Below, one piece after another: positions 17,263 to 26,861 of a DNA stretch of 64,000 nucleotides. The number at the start of each line of letters is the position of its first letter. Positions within the stretch are counted from its first letter, which is position 1. Below the pieces are notes generated by a model. It was not told the origin of the DNA, did no database searches, and worked only from the letters and a program-made list of their open reading frames with translations. The stretch is from Tepidanaerobacter syntrophicus (GTDB lineage Bacteria > Bacillota > Thermosediminibacteria > Thermosediminibacterales > Tepidanaerobacteraceae), in NCBI RefSeq assembly GCF_001485475.2, contig NZ_DF976995.1, forward strand, positions 1 to 64,000. The letters run 5' to 3'. Both the position numbers and the translations under genes were made by a program.

Positions 17263-18414
17263 ATGGCAGAAAATAATAAGAGCAAAGATTTTATCATGGT
17301 TTTACTGGCGACAGTTGCCTTTGTTTCCACATATTACATAATGATGCCCGTTATCCCCGTATATATGCTAGAACTTGGCTTTGACAACTTGACGATAGGC
17401 ACCACGATGGGTCTTTTTTCTATAAGTTCCATGCTTGCAAGACCCATTGGCGGCATTTGGATAAATACATACACAAGCAAAAAAGTTATGCTAATTTCTA
17501 TAGCTTTATTTTTTCTTACACCACTGCTTTTAAAAACATTTCCTGCTTTAGCAGGTCTTTCGTTGACGCTTTTAATTTACGGATTTACAGTAGGCGCATT
17601 TTCTGTGGCATCAGCAAATTTTACGGCTGATATATCATCCTCTGAAAATCTCGTAAGATTTATGGGTTTTAATTCAGTAGCCGTAATGATTGCAAAAGGC
17701 TTGGCTCCTGCCGCCGGAGTAAAACTTATTAATAACTATAATTTTAATGTTGCAGTTTACTCGACAGTTGCTGCTGCGGTATTTGCCCTGATTTTATTGC
17801 TTTTCGTTTCCGATATAAAAGCAGATACAAAAAAAGAAGAAGATTCTAACTTCATAAGGGTGCTGCTTAACAAAAGCGTTTATCTGCCGACTATAGTGCT
17901 CTTTTGCGGTATGACCACATTTGGCGCAATTTCAGCAATGCTTCCTCTCTTTGCTGCTGCAAAAAATATTACGGGAACGGAATACTTTTTCGTAATAAAT
18001 ACTGCAGTAGTAGTTGCGACAAGGCTGCTGGTAGGAAGGTGGAGCAATAAGTATCTTGAACAGATTATAGCATTTGCTCTGCTTGACCTTACAGTATCAC
18101 TTATTTTGATGAGTTTTGTAAATAGTTTTCAAGGATTAATCGTTGTTGCTATAATATACGGATTAGGTTTTGCACTGCTTTTCCCTTTTATGACATCGCT
18201 TTTAGTTCTTACAATTCGCGGTATATCAAGAAGCACGGCATTAGGCGCATTTACAGCGGCTTTTGATTTAGGAGTGGCCGCAGGTGTTACATTAGGCGGC
18301 TTTAGTGAATATATGGCATTTGAAAGATTGTATCTCTTTCTTGCGGCGATACCATTTATAGGCTATCTGATTTATCAATATATTTACAGACCTTATATAA
18401 GGCAGTTGGAATAA
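17263..18414 (+). CDS. MFS transporter
   Basis: The 383-residue membrane protein has twelve predicted hydrophobic segments and the MFS loop 2-3 motif form MLARPIGGIWIN. It lacks a known substrate signature. GGGGG lies before the ATG. It follows the AAR-like unit after a hairpin and precedes the AMMECR1-fusion gene by 35 bases, so it may share a transcript with the latter. The substrate is unknown; small-molecule efflux is the usual role of such 380-residue carriers. Confidence 0.85.
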   Translation: MAENNKSKDFIMVLLATVAFVSTYYIMMPVIPVYMLELGFDNLTIGTTMGLFSISSMLARPIGGIWINTYTSKKVMLISIALFFLTPLLLKTFPALAGLSLTLLIYGFTVGAFSVASANFTADISSSENLVRFMGFNSVAVMIAKGLAPAAGVKLINNYNFNVAVYSTVAAAVFALILLLFVSDIKADTKKEEDSNFIRVLLNKSVYLPTIVLFCGMTTFGAISAMLPLFAAAKNITGTEYFFVINTAVVVATRLLVGRWSNKYLEQIIAFALLDLTVSLILMSFVNSFQGLIVVAIIYGLGFALLFPFMTSLLVLTIRGISRSTALGAFTAAFDLGVAAGVTLGGFSEYMAFERLYLFLAAIPFIGYLIYQYIYRPYIRQLE

Positions 18415-18449
18415 TGATACTTATTTAAAATTTAAAGGAGGGTCTTGAA

Positions 18450-19823
18450 ATGAGCGTTTTGTCAGGCTATTTAATGCCGCATCCCCCGATTATGGTAGAG
18501 GAAGTCGGTGGAAAAGAGGCCCAAAAAGTAATTTCTTCTATAAACGCTGCCAATACAGTAGGTAGGGAAATAGCAAAACTCTCTCCTGATACTATAGTTA
18601 TAATATCCCCTCATGGTCCTATTTTTGCAGATGCCTTATGTATCTATGATTTTAATTTAAAAGGCAGTCTTGCATCCTTTGGCGCTCCTGAGGTAAAGAT
18701 GAGTTTTGAACGCGACGCAGAGCTTGCAGATGAAGTGCGCGAAAGGGCGAACAGGCATGGCATTTCAACTGTTACAACCAGTGAAGTTGGGGTTTGGAAA
18801 TACGGCTTCAAAGAGGAGCTGGATCATGGTGTAATTGTGCCTATGTATTTTATTGCCAAATATTCTTCGAATTTTAAATTAATGCCTTTATCTTTCGGTA
18901 TGCTTCCATATGAGGACCTTTACGAATTTGGAAAACTGATACAAGAATCTGCAAAAGCGCTAAATAAAAAAATAGTAGTAATAGCAAGCGGAGATCTTTC
19001 TCACAGGCTTACAAAAGATGCACCTGCAGGTTATGACCCATACGGAAAAGTGTTTGAAGACCAATTGGTAGATGCATTGAGAAAATTTGATTTAAAAGCT
19101 CTTCGATCTATTGACCCGGTGGTTATCGAAAGAGCCGGAGAATGCGGCTTAAGATCAATTTGGATTATGGCAGGCACTCTTGACGGCTGCAAAGTGGAGC
19201 CTGAAGTGCTTTCACATGAAGGGCCTTTTGGCGTAGGTTACTGTATAGCAAGATTTAAGGTTGCCGAACAAAAAGAAGATTCAAGCGAAACGCCTGAAAA
19301 AGAAACAGAAGATCCTTATGTAAAACTTGCTCGCTACACCCTTGAAACCTATGTGAAAGAGGGCGTTATACCGCCGCTACCCGAAGATTTACCCGAAGAG
19401 ATGCTCAAACAAAGGGCTGGGGTGTTTGTGTCGATAAAGAAGGGCGGACAACTTAGAGGGTGTATAGGAACATTTTTACCCACCCGCAAGAACATCGCAG
19501 AAGAGATTCAAAGAAATGCTATAAGTGCAGGGTGCGAGGATCCACGATTTTACCCGGTAGAAAAGGATGAACTTCCTGAACTTGAATATTCCGTAGATGT
19601 TCTTACAGAGCCTGTGCCGGTGTACAGTATTGACGAACTTGATCCTAAGAAGTACGGTATTTTAGTAAGAAAAGGCTATAAATCCGGTCTGCTGTTGCCT
19701 GATTTAGAAGGTGTGGATACAGTAGAGCAGCAGCTTAGAATAGCCCTTGCGAAAGCCGGGATAAGACTTGATGAGGACTATCAGATATATAAATTTGAAG
19801 TGGAAAGGCATGAAGAAAAATAA
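18450..19823 (+). CDS. AmmeMemoRadiSam protein: LigB/MEMO-like plus AMMECR1 fusion
   Basis: The 457-residue two-domain protein has, at residues 1-275, a class III extradiol-dioxygenase/MEMO-like domain with potential metal ligands His11 (MPHPPI), His55 (SPHGP), His126 (ELDHG) and His185 (GDLSH). Residues 285-455 form an AMMECR1 domain with the hallmark [11 protein letters not shown]. Related genomes link these domains to a radical SAM enzyme (here at 22163); the joint function is not established. GGAGGG precedes the ATG. The two domains are often separate genes, so the fusion is informative about partnership. Confidence 0.88.
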   Translation: MSVLSGYLMPHPPIMVEEVGGKEAQKVISSINAANTVGREIAKLSPDTIVIISPHGPIFADALCIYDFNLKGSLASFGAPEVKMSFERDAELADEVRERANRHGISTVTTSEVGVWKYGFKEELDHGVIVPMYFIAKYSSNFKLMPLSFGMLPYEDLYEFGKLIQESAKALNKKIVVIASGDLSHRLTKDAPAGYDPYGKVFEDQLVDALRKFDLKALRSIDPVVIERAGECGLRSIWIMAGTLDGCKVEPEVLSHEGPFGVGYCIARFKVAEQKEDSSETPEKETEDPYVKLARYTLETYVKEGVIPPLPEDLPEEMLKQRAGVFVSIKKGGQLRGCIGTFLPTRKNIAEEIQRNAISAGCEDPRFYPVEKDELPELEYSVDVLTEPVPVYSIDELDPKKYGILVRKGYKSGLLLPDLEGVDTVEQQLRIALAKAGIRLDEDYQIYKFEVERHEEK

Positions 19824-19830
19824 TTTAGGG

Positions 19831-19866
19831 TTGATTTTTGAAATATACTTGTTATAATTATACAAT
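19831..19866 (+). promoter_or_regulatory. Overlapping sigma-A promoters for proBA
   Basis: TTGATT (19831) with TATAAT (19853-19858) at 16 bases, and TTGAAA (19838) with TACAAT (19861-19866) at 17 bases, overlap each other. Transcription would start near 19865-19873, which rules out the ATG at 19870 as the practical proB start. Confidence 0.7.
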
Positions 19867-19911
19867 ATAATGCATAATTATAAGATACTTAATAAGCCTG
19901 AGGTGAAAGTT

Positions 19912-20718
19912 TTGAAAGAGGATTTATATAAGACAATAGTGGTTAAAGTCGGAACTACGACACTTGTAAATGAAAATGGTAAACTAAATATCGTAGGAAT
20001 TGAAAAGCTGGTCAGGGTAATCTCTGCTATAAAAAACAGCGGTAAAAATGTTGTTCTCGTTACATCGGGAGCGGTAGGGGCGGGAGCTGGCAGGCTTGGC
20101 ATAAAAGGCAAAGGCGATATTAGAATTAAGCAGGCTTTAGCAGCTGTGGGGCAGGGCGTTTTAATGCAATTTTATGAGAAACTTTTTTTGGAATATGGCG
20201 TGAATGTGGCACAAGTATTGCTCACAAGAGAAGATTTGGAGACTGATATAAGAAGGCAAAATGCCTTAAATACATTGACTACACTTTTTGAATTTGAAGT
20301 AGTGCCAATAGTAAATGAAAACGACACAGTGGCAGTAGAAGAAATTGTCTATGGAGATAATGATACTTTGGCGGCAGTTGTGGCAAAACTAATTGGGGCA
20401 GATTTGCTTGTTATTCTTTCAGACGTGGACGGTCTTTATACTATGCCTCCCCATGAGCCGGGAGCTGAAAAGATTCCTTATGTAAAGGAAATAACGCCGG
20501 AAATCGAGGCTCTGGCAGAAGGGTCCTATTCAAATCTTGGGACGGGTGGTATGCAAAGCAAAATTAAGGCTGCAAAAATTGCAACCGAAGCAGGAATAGC
20601 AATGGCAATTATCAGCGGCGAAAGTCCTACGGATATTTACAACATCTTAGATGGCAGTACTGCCTGCGGCACTTTCTTTGAACCCAAAAAAGCCGGGGAA
20701 TGCGCTAAAGAAGCATAA
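19912..20718 (+). CDS. proB: Glutamate 5-kinase, short form without PUA domain
   Basis: ProB phosphorylates glutamate at the gamma carboxylate, the first step of proline synthesis. The amino-acid-kinase motifs are clear: VVKVGTTTLV, VTSGAVGAGAGRLG, VPIVNENDTVA and LGTGGMQSKIKAA. The protein stops after the kinase domain (269 residues from the TTG at 19912), so the C-terminal PUA domain of the longer form is absent. GAGGTG lies 6 bases before that TTG, and the promoter position excludes an earlier start. proA follows after 18 bases. Confidence 0.93.
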   Translation: MKEDLYKTIVVKVGTTTLVNENGKLNIVGIEKLVRVISAIKNSGKNVVLVTSGAVGAGAGRLGIKGKGDIRIKQALAAVGQGVLMQFYEKLFLEYGVNVAQVLLTREDLETDIRRQNALNTLTTLFEFEVVPIVNENDTVAVEEIVYGDNDTLAAVVAKLIGADLLVILSDVDGLYTMPPHEPGAEKIPYVKEITPEIEALAEGSYSNLGTGGMQSKIKAAKIATEAGIAMAIISGESPTDIYNILDGSTACGTFFEPKKAGECAKEA

Positions 20719-20736
20719 TTTAATGGGGTGATTTTA

Positions 20737-21981
20737 TTGGACAGCGTTTTGGATATTGCAAAAAAGGCAAAGGAAGCATCATATAAAATTGCATTAAGTT
20801 CTACCACGGTTAAAAACGATGCGTTAACTTATATGGCACAAGCACTTGAAGATATGAAAGATGATATAATTTCGGCGAATCAAGAAGATGTATCAAATGC
20901 GCGCAAAAACGGACTTAAAGAGGCCCTTATCGAAAGACTTACATTGACCGAACAGCGAATTTCCGGGATGATAGAAGGCTTTTTGACTCTAGTGGATTTG
21001 CCTGACCCTGTAGGTGGTGGCACGATAATTAAAAGGCCTAATGGGCTTACATTGTTAAAAGAAAGGGTGCCATTAGGTGTAATTGGCATAATATATGAAT
21101 CAAGGCCAAACGTTACCTCGGATGCGGCCGGGCTATGTATAAAATCCGGAAATGCCGTTATTCTTCGCGGCGGATCTGAAGCAATAAATTCAAACAAAGC
21201 TATCGTAAAGGCACTTTGCAGCGGACTCAAAAGATCTGGTCTTCCAGAAAGCTGTATACAATTGATAGAAGATACCGATCGGGAAAGGATTCAAGAACTT
21301 TTTAAGATGAGAGATTATGTGGATGTCATAATTCCCCGGGGAGGCGGAGCTCTTATTAAAAATGTTGTAGAAAATTCTAAGATACCGGTTATAGAAACCG
21401 GAGAAGGCAATTGCCATATTTATGTGGATGAATTTGCCGATTTGCCGATGGCAGAAAAGATATTGATAAACGCTAAAACCAGCAGACCTTCAGTATGCAA
21501 TGCTGCGGAAAAATTGCTTGTCCATGAAAAAATTGCTAAAGATTTTTTGCCTGATGCCCTTTTGAAATTACAAAAACTAGGAGTTGAAATTCGCGGCTGT
21601 GAAAGGACTAGGAAGATTTATCCTAATGCTATCCCGATTAAAGATGAAGACTGGCCTATGGAGTATCTTGACTTTATAATAGGTGTAAAAGTTGTAGACA
21701 GCATAGATGAAGCCATTGAGCATATTAACCGTTTTGGAACACGGCATTCCGAAGCCATTGTTACCAAAGATTACGAAAGAGCGAATAAATTTCTTGCAGG
21801 TGTGGATGCAGCGTGCGTCTATGTTAATGCCTCTACCCGATTTACTGATGGCGGAGAGTTTGGAATGGGGGCAGAAATAGGAATAAGCACTCAGAAGCTT
21901 CATGCAAGAGGTCCTATGGGACTTGAAGAGCTGACGACAACAAAATATCTCATATTAGGTAATGGTCAGATTAGAGAGTAA
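20737..21981 (+). CDS. proA: Glutamate-5-semialdehyde dehydrogenase
   Basis: ProA reduces glutamyl-5-phosphate to the semialdehyde with NADPH. About 414 residues long, it shows LGVIGIIYESRPNVTSDAA, PRGGGALI, ETGEGNCHIYVDE and the catalytic-Cys segment SRPSVCNAAEKLLVH. A GTG at 20728 is possible, but GGGGTG fits better as ribosome binding site for the TTG at 20737. With proB it forms a two-gene unit between its own promoter and terminator, lying within a set of AmmeMemoRadiSam genes. Confidence 0.95.
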   Translation: MDSVLDIAKKAKEASYKIALSSTTVKNDALTYMAQALEDMKDDIISANQEDVSNARKNGLKEALIERLTLTEQRISGMIEGFLTLVDLPDPVGGGTIIKRPNGLTLLKERVPLGVIGIIYESRPNVTSDAAGLCIKSGNAVILRGGSEAINSNKAIVKALCSGLKRSGLPESCIQLIEDTDRERIQELFKMRDYVDVIIPRGGGALIKNVVENSKIPVIETGEGNCHIYVDEFADLPMAEKILINAKTSRPSVCNAAEKLLVHEKIAKDFLPDALLKLQKLGVEIRGCERTRKIYPNAIPIKDEDWPMEYLDFIIGVKVVDSIDEAIEHINRFGTRHSEAIVTKDYERANKFLAGVDAACVYVNASTRFTDGGEFGMGAEIGISTQKLHARGPMGLEELTTTKYLILGNGQIRE

Positions 21982-22010
21982 ATAATTTAACTAACCTAAA
22001 TATAATAACC

Positions 22011-22050
22011 AATAAAGCATCTATCTTTTCGGCTGATGCTTTATTTTTTT
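22011..22050 (+). terminator. Terminator after proBA
   Basis: AATAAAGCATC (22011-22021) pairs with GATGCTTTATT (22035-22045), followed by a T-run. Confidence 0.9.
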
Positions 22051-22076
22051 ACAGGTTTGCTTTATATGTTATAAGC

Positions 22077-22106
22077 TTGCAATAATATAAGATTTCCTAG
22101 TATAAT
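22077..22106 (+). promoter_or_regulatory. Sigma-A promoter for the radical SAM gene
   Basis: TTGCAA (22077-22082) and TATAAT (22101-22106) are 18 bases apart, just upstream of the AmmeMemoRadiSam radical SAM gene. Confidence 0.65.
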
Positions 22107-22162
22107 TGAAAAAGGAAGTAACGGAGGGAGGGTAAAGACGGTTTTGACAAGCAAAGCCAGTC

Positions 22163-23158
22163 TTGATGCAAATGAAAGAAGCCATGTATTATCGAAAAAA
22201 TGTCGATGGCAGCGTCGAGTGCGTCCTTTGCCCACATCACTGTATAATATCTGAGGGACACACAGGAATTTGCAGAGTAAGAAGAAATATAGGAGGCATA
22301 CTGTATTCTGAAAACTATGCACAAGTTTCATCGTGGGGAATGGATCCTGTAGAGAAAAAGCCATTATATCATTTTTACCCTGGAAATGTGATATTTTCAG
22401 TAGGAAGCATAGGGTGCAACTTTAAATGTAAATTTTGCCAAAATTGGCAAATCGCTCAATCTACAGATGTTCCAACTCAAGAAGTAAATCCAGAAGATTT
22501 AGTTGCTATAGCTAAAGGACAGCGGAAAAATATAGGTATAGCCTATACCTATAACGAACCTACTATATGGTATGAATATGTGTTGGAATGCGCAAAACTT
22601 GCTCACGAGGAAGGCCTTAAAAATGTCTTGGTAACGAATGGCTTTATCGAAAAAGAACCGCTAAATCAAATCCTCCCATTTGTAGATGCCATGAACATAG
22701 ACTTAAAAGCATTTCATGAAGATTTTTATAAGAAACTTTCATCAGGACGTCTTGCGCCTGTAATGGAAACAATAGAAATTTCTCAGAAAAAATGCCATGT
22801 TGAATTAACAACACTTATAATTCCCGGTATGAATGATAGCGCCGAAGAAATAGAAGCCCTTGCAAAGTGGGTTTCTTCTCTCAGAAAAGATATACCTATT
22901 CACTTTACTCGCTATTTTCCGTGCTACAAATTGGATATCCCGGCTACACCTTTTGAGACAATAAAGAAAGCTAGAGAAATAGCATTAAAATATTTGGATT
23001 ATGTTTACACTGGCAATATGACAGATGAAACAGGCAGCAATACTTACTGCCCTTCATGCGGGAAAATGGTTATTCAAAGGACAGGCTACTTTGTGCAAAT
23101 AGAAATGGAAGATAGCAAGTGTCCAAATTGCGGCAGAGATATTCTGGTAATAAGATAA
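22163..23158 (+). CDS. amrS: AmmeMemoRadiSam system radical SAM enzyme
   Basis: The 331-residue radical SAM protein has its 4Fe-4S cysteines in GCNFKCKFCQNW (Cys85, Cys89, Cys92). More cysteines lie at the N-terminus (VECVLCPHHC and GICRVR) and in a C-terminal zinc-ribbon-like pair (YCPSCGK and CPNCGRD). EKKPLYHFYPG is typical of this family, related to pyruvate-formate-lyase activases. Its function is not established; it occurs with AMMECR1 and MEMO domains, which here are fused at 18450. TTG at 22163 and ATGs at 22166 and 22172 are all possible starts, none with an ideal ribosome binding site. Confidence 0.88.
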   Translation: MMQMKEAMYYRKNVDGSVECVLCPHHCIISEGHTGICRVRRNIGGILYSENYAQVSSWGMDPVEKKPLYHFYPGNVIFSVGSIGCNFKCKFCQNWQIAQSTDVPTQEVNPEDLVAIAKGQRKNIGIAYTYNEPTIWYEYVLECAKLAHEEGLKNVLVTNGFIEKEPLNQILPFVDAMNIDLKAFHEDFYKKLSSGRLAPVMETIEISQKKCHVELTTLIIPGMNDSAEEIEALAKWVSSLRKDIPIHFTRYFPCYKLDIPATPFETIKKAREIALKYLDYVYTGNMTDETGSNTYCPSCGKMVIQRTGYFVQIEMEDSKCPNCGRDILVIR

Positions 23159-23212
23159 AAATGTATGAAGCTTTAATAATGAAAAAAACGCGCCAGGAGA
23201 GGAGAAATTACT

Positions 23213-24496
23213 ATAGACCAGAAACCGGCAAACAATATAATAGATTTATTTAGAATGCTCGACGGCAATGCTAGGACCTGTGTGATGTTCGAACCTATGT
23301 GGGGCATTCCTTATGTACTCTATAATTTTTATTTAAGCCTTTATATGAAAAGTCAGGGCATAACAGATAAACAAATAGGATTTCTGATATCTCTAGGGTT
23401 TATAACGGCAATAATATTTTCTCTTTTGGCAGGGCCCATAACCGATACATTGGGGAGGCGAAAAACTACATTTGTTTTTGACGTTATAGCATGGCCCCTT
23501 GCTGCGCTGATTTATGCTTTTGCAAGCAATTTTTGGATGTTTGCTCTGGGAATTATGATAAATAGTGCTCAGCGAGTTACAGCTGTCTCTTACAACTTAA
23601 TGGTGATAGAAGACTCCAGTAATGAACAGCGCTTTGCTGCCTTTAATCTGATAAATATAATAAATATATCAGCAGGTATTTTAACACCGATTGCAGGAAT
23701 TGCAGTAAAGATGTATGGTATAGTAAAGGCAGAAAGATTCTTTTTGATATTGGCAGTAGTTAGTATGACAGTAATGATGGCGCTTAGGTATTATTTTCAT
23801 ACCGAAACTTCCACAGGCAAGGTTATATTAGAAGAAAGATCTAAGCACAAAAAGAAAGCCGGCTACAATAAAAACATATACAAAGAAGTAATTGCTGAGC
23901 TTAAATACAAACCCTTAATCCTAATGATAATGAGTGTATTAATACTTTTTAATATGTATACCACAATCGGCACCCACCTTAGCCTTTATTTTGCTCCCTA
24001 TATGTCAGAAGTTCTCAAAATAGAAAAATCTATGATATCACTGCTGGGAGTTGCAAATTCTGCTACTATGATTGCAACATTGGTTTTTATTAATCCGATT
24101 TTAAGCGGAAAAAACACTATAACCAATATGGTGACAGGATTGATTTTACAAGCATGTGGCCTCTTTATGCTAATTACAATTCCAACAAATAATCTTGTAA
24201 TTACAATACTAGCTGTAATGGTCTTTGCCGCAGGCTTTGGTATATTCAGGCCATTTGCTGATGCTATGCTGGCAGAAGTTACGGAAGGCAATACCAGAGC
24301 TACAATTTATTCACTGCTGAATACCGGAATCTCCATTTTAAGTGCAACAATGGGACTTATTTCAGGTTACATCTATGATTTGAATCCACGGCTAATATAC
24401 ATAATTTCAATTTGCATTTTATTTATCTGTATGCTAGTTTTGCTTTCAATGAAAAAATCATTTAGCACCCAAAACAGTGATGGAGAGGCTTTGTAA
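23213..24496 (+). CDS. MFS transporter with a probable AUA start
   Basis: The membrane protein has about 427 residues and twelve hydrophobic segments; the loop GPITDTLGRRKTTF is a good MFS signature. The first in-frame ATG (23255) has no ribosome binding site. A strong GGAGAGGAG at 23197-23205 is followed in frame by ATT (23207) and ATA (23213), with no ATG, GTG or TTG back to the stop at 23180. Starting at ATA adds DQKPANNIIDLFR before MLDGNART, a natural-looking N-terminus. The substrate is unknown. If ATA is not used, the gene starts at 23255. Confidence 0.78.
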   Translation: MDQKPANNIIDLFRMLDGNARTCVMFEPMWGIPYVLYNFYLSLYMKSQGITDKQIGFLISLGFITAIIFSLLAGPITDTLGRRKTTFVFDVIAWPLAALIYAFASNFWMFALGIMINSAQRVTAVSYNLMVIEDSSNEQRFAAFNLINIINISAGILTPIAGIAVKMYGIVKAERFFLILAVVSMTVMMALRYYFHTETSTGKVILEERSKHKKKAGYNKNIYKEVIAELKYKPLILMIMSVLILFNMYTTIGTHLSLYFAPYMSEVLKIEKSMISLLGVANSATMIATLVFINPILSGKNTITNMVTGLILQACGLFMLITIPTNNLVITILAVMVFAAGFGIFRPFADAMLAEVTEGNTRATIYSLLNTGISILSATMGLISGYIYDLNPRLIYIISICILFICMLVLLSMKKSFSTQNSDGEAL

Positions 24497-24502
24497 AAAC
24501 TC

Positions 24503-24531
24503 TTGTGCAAAATTAGAGCGTGTGCTATAAT
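24503..24531 (+). promoter_or_regulatory. Sigma-A promoter for rpmE
   Basis: TTGTGC (24503-24508) and TATAAT (24526-24531) are separated by 17 bases, 68 bases upstream of the rpmE start. Confidence 0.75.
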
Positions 24532-24599
24532 ACTAAAGGTACTCTAAATTTGAGGCGAACCAACTTTATCTTATAAATTTATTCAAAGAGGTGAAAGGC

Positions 24600-24818
24600 A
24601 TGAAGAAAGGCATACATCCTAAATATGTGAGAGCTACAGTCAAATGCGCCTGTGGAAATACATTTGAAACGGGATCGACAAAAGAGGAACTCCGCGTTGA
24701 AATATGCTCAAAGTGTCATCCTTTCTTTTCAGGCAAGCAGAAGCTGGTTGATACCGGAGGCCGTGTGGAAAGATTCAAGAAGAGGTACGGCTTACAAGAA
24801 GCAAAAGACGAGGAGTAG
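24600..24818 (+). CDS. rpmE: 50S ribosomal protein L31, zinc-binding form
   Basis: The 72-residue protein of the large ribosomal subunit opens MKKGIHPKY. The zinc ligands are in CACG and CSKC (a CxC plus CxxC set), so this is the C+ form that binds zinc. AGAGGTG at 24587-24593 sets the ATG at 24600, and the GTG at 24591 is part of that ribosome binding site. It has its own promoter and a hairpin terminator and begins the conserved housekeeping block. Confidence 0.95.
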   Translation: MKKGIHPKYVRATVKCACGNTFETGSTKEELRVEICSKCHPFFSGKQKLVDTGGRVERFKKRYGLQEAKDEE

Positions 24819-24824
24819 GTCAAG

Positions 24825-24855
24825 AAGGTTGGAGGTTGTCTCTAACCTTTTTTCT
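24825..24855 (+). terminator. Terminator after rpmE
   Basis: AAGGTT-GAG pairs with CTC-AACCTT around a short loop, with one bulge on each arm, followed by TTTTTT. Confidence 0.75.
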
Positions 24856-24888
24856 TAATCCCTTAAGCATTGCCAATAGGAGGAAAAA

Positions 24889-25749
24889 ATGAAGGAAGTT
24901 AAACCTGCCATAGGGGGCCAAGCGGTAATTGAAGGCGTAATGATGCGCGGTCCCAAAAGCACAGCTATTGCTGTGAGAAAAGACAATGGTGAAATTGTCT
25001 TAAAAAAAGACGAAAACCACTCGATTTCTGAGCGCTATAAATTTCTTAAATTGCCTATATTAAGAGGAGTAGTTTCCCTAATTGAGATGATGATAATAGG
25101 AATTCAAACCCTGTCATATTCTGCTACAATGGCAGGCTACGAAGAGGAAGAAACCCTTACCACTAAGGACATAGCTATTGCGCTGGCCTCTGCGGTTCTA
25201 TTTGCAGTTGTCCTGTTTGTAATTTTACCAACTGTTGCTGTCAAATTTATAAGCGCAAATATAAAGACACCGTTTTTGCTTAGCCTTGCTGAGGGATTTT
25301 TGCGAATAGCAATTTTTGTAGCGTATGTAGCAGTTATTTCTCTTATGAAAGATATTCGCAGAGTTTTTGAATACCACGGAGCAGAACACAAGGTCGTTCA
25401 CTGTTATGAACATGGCGAAGATCTGACTCCGGAAAATGCTAAGAAATATTCTACTGTTCACCCCAGGTGCGGTACTAGTTTTATAATGATAGTAATGATA
25501 GTAAGCATACTTCTTTTTTCTATATTGGGATGGCCGGGGATAATAGCAAGAATTGTTTCGAGAATTTTGCTTCTGCCTGTAGTTGCAGGGATTTCATATG
25601 AACTTATTCAACTTGCAGGAAGAAGCAGCAGTCCGTTTTTAAAAATATTAAATACTCCGGGTATGTGGCTTCAGAAACTTACAACGAGAGAACCTGATGA
25701 TTCTCAATTGGAAGTTGCGATAGCGGCGTTGAAGGCTGTAATAGATTAA
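24889..25749 (+). CDS. yqhQ: DUF1385 membrane protein YqhQ
   Basis: The 286-residue protein shows the DUF1385 signature at the start ([16 protein letters not shown]) and the conserved [13 protein letters not shown] segment with possible metal-ligand His and Glu. There are four or more hydrophobic segments in the middle and C-terminal parts. Molecular function is not established. It sits between rpmE and prfA, a common place in Clostridia. Confidence 0.9.
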   Translation: MKEVKPAIGGQAVIEGVMMRGPKSTAIAVRKDNGEIVLKKDENHSISERYKFLKLPILRGVVSLIEMMIIGIQTLSYSATMAGYEEEETLTTKDIAIALASAVLFAVVLFVILPTVAVKFISANIKTPFLLSLAEGFLRIAIFVAYVAVISLMKDIRRVFEYHGAEHKVVHCYEHGEDLTPENAKKYSTVHPRCGTSFIMIVMIVSILLFSILGWPGIIARIVSRILLLPVVAGISYELIQLAGRSSSPFLKILNTPGMWLQKLTTREPDDSQLEVAIAALKAVID

Positions 25750-25778
25750 TTCTGTTCAAACCGCAGGAAGGTGATTTT

Positions 25779-26846
25779 ATGATAGAAAAATTAGAAACAA
25801 TTGAAAAGAAATATGATGAACTTACACAAAAAATATCTGATCCCCAGATAATAGCCCGTCAGGATGAATGGATAAAGCTTGCGAAGGAACACGCTTCATT
25901 AGAAGATACTGTAGCGTGTTTTAAAGAGTATAAAAAGGTTGCAAAAGAATTAGCAGAAAATTATGAACTTTTGAAGGAAAATAATGACCCTGAGATGGAA
26001 CAGCTCATCAAAAGTGAAATAGAAATATTAGAAAAGAAAAAAGCTCAGCTGGAAGAAGAATTGCGAATAATGCTGCTTCCAAAAGATCCTAACGATGAAA
26101 GAAATGTCATAATGGAAATACGTGCAGGCACCGGAGGCGAAGAAGCGGCACTTTTTGCAGGTGATTTGTTTCGAATGTACAGCCGGTATGCCGAGAAAAA
26201 GGGATGGAAAGTCGAAATTATCGAATCAAATCCTACAGAGCTTGGAGGATTTAAAGAAATAATTTTTGAAATAAACGGTAAAGGTGCATACAGCCGATTA
26301 AAGTATGAATCAGGAGTTCATAGAGTGCAGAGAGTTCCAACAACAGAAGCAGGAGGCAGAATTCATACGTCGGCTGCGACTGTTGCAGTATTGCCTGAAG
26401 CTCAAGAAGTAGATGTAGAGATAAATCCGGATGATCTTCGCATAGATATATATAGAGCCTCCGGCCACGGCGGACAAGGCGTAAATACTACCGACTCGGC
26501 TGTAAGAATAACTCATATACCCACAGGCATAGTTGTTACCTGCCAGGATGAGCGCTCGCAGCTCAAGAATAAAGAAAAAGCAATGAAGGTACTCAGAGCT
26601 CGATTATTGGAAAAAATGCAAGAAGAACAGGATCGGGAAATAGCACAGAGCCGCAGGAGTCAAATCGGTTCAGGTGATCGCAGTGAGCGCATACGCACAT
26701 ATAATTTTCCCCAGGGAAGGGTAACGGATCATCGCATAAATCTCACAACACACCAACTTGCAAGCATATTAGAAGGCGAGCTTGACGAGATAATCGATGC
26801 CTTAATTGCTGAAGACCAAGCAAAAAAACTGGCCAGAGCCCAATAA
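25779..26846 (+). CDS. prfA: Peptide chain release factor 1
   Basis: RF1 reads UAA and UAG and triggers peptide release. The 355-residue protein contains the GGQ motif in [14 protein letters not shown] and the anticodon-like segment [11 protein letters not shown] (PxT form, which marks RF1 and not RF2). The GGQ glutamine would be methylated by PrmC, encoded 16 bases downstream. Confidence 0.97.
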   Translation: MIEKLETIEKKYDELTQKISDPQIIARQDEWIKLAKEHASLEDTVACFKEYKKVAKELAENYELLKENNDPEMEQLIKSEIEILEKKKAQLEEELRIMLLPKDPNDERNVIMEIRAGTGGEEAALFAGDLFRMYSRYAEKKGWKVEIIESNPTELGGFKEIIFEINGKGAYSRLKYESGVHRVQRVPTTEAGGRIHTSAATVAVLPEAQEVDVEINPDDLRIDIYRASGHGGQGVNTTDSAVRITHIPTGIVVTCQDERSQLKNKEKAMKVLRARLLEKMQEEQDREIAQSRRSQIGSGDRSERIRTYNFPQGRVTDHRINLTTHQLASILEGELDEIIDALIAEDQAKKLARAQ

Positions 26847-26861
26847 AAAGAGGGAAGTTTT

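Noticed and set aside
22062-22364. 100-codon minus-strand frame around the amrS start
   Set aside because: It overlaps a clear plus-strand promoter, terminator and the radical SAM gene; its sequence looks like noise.
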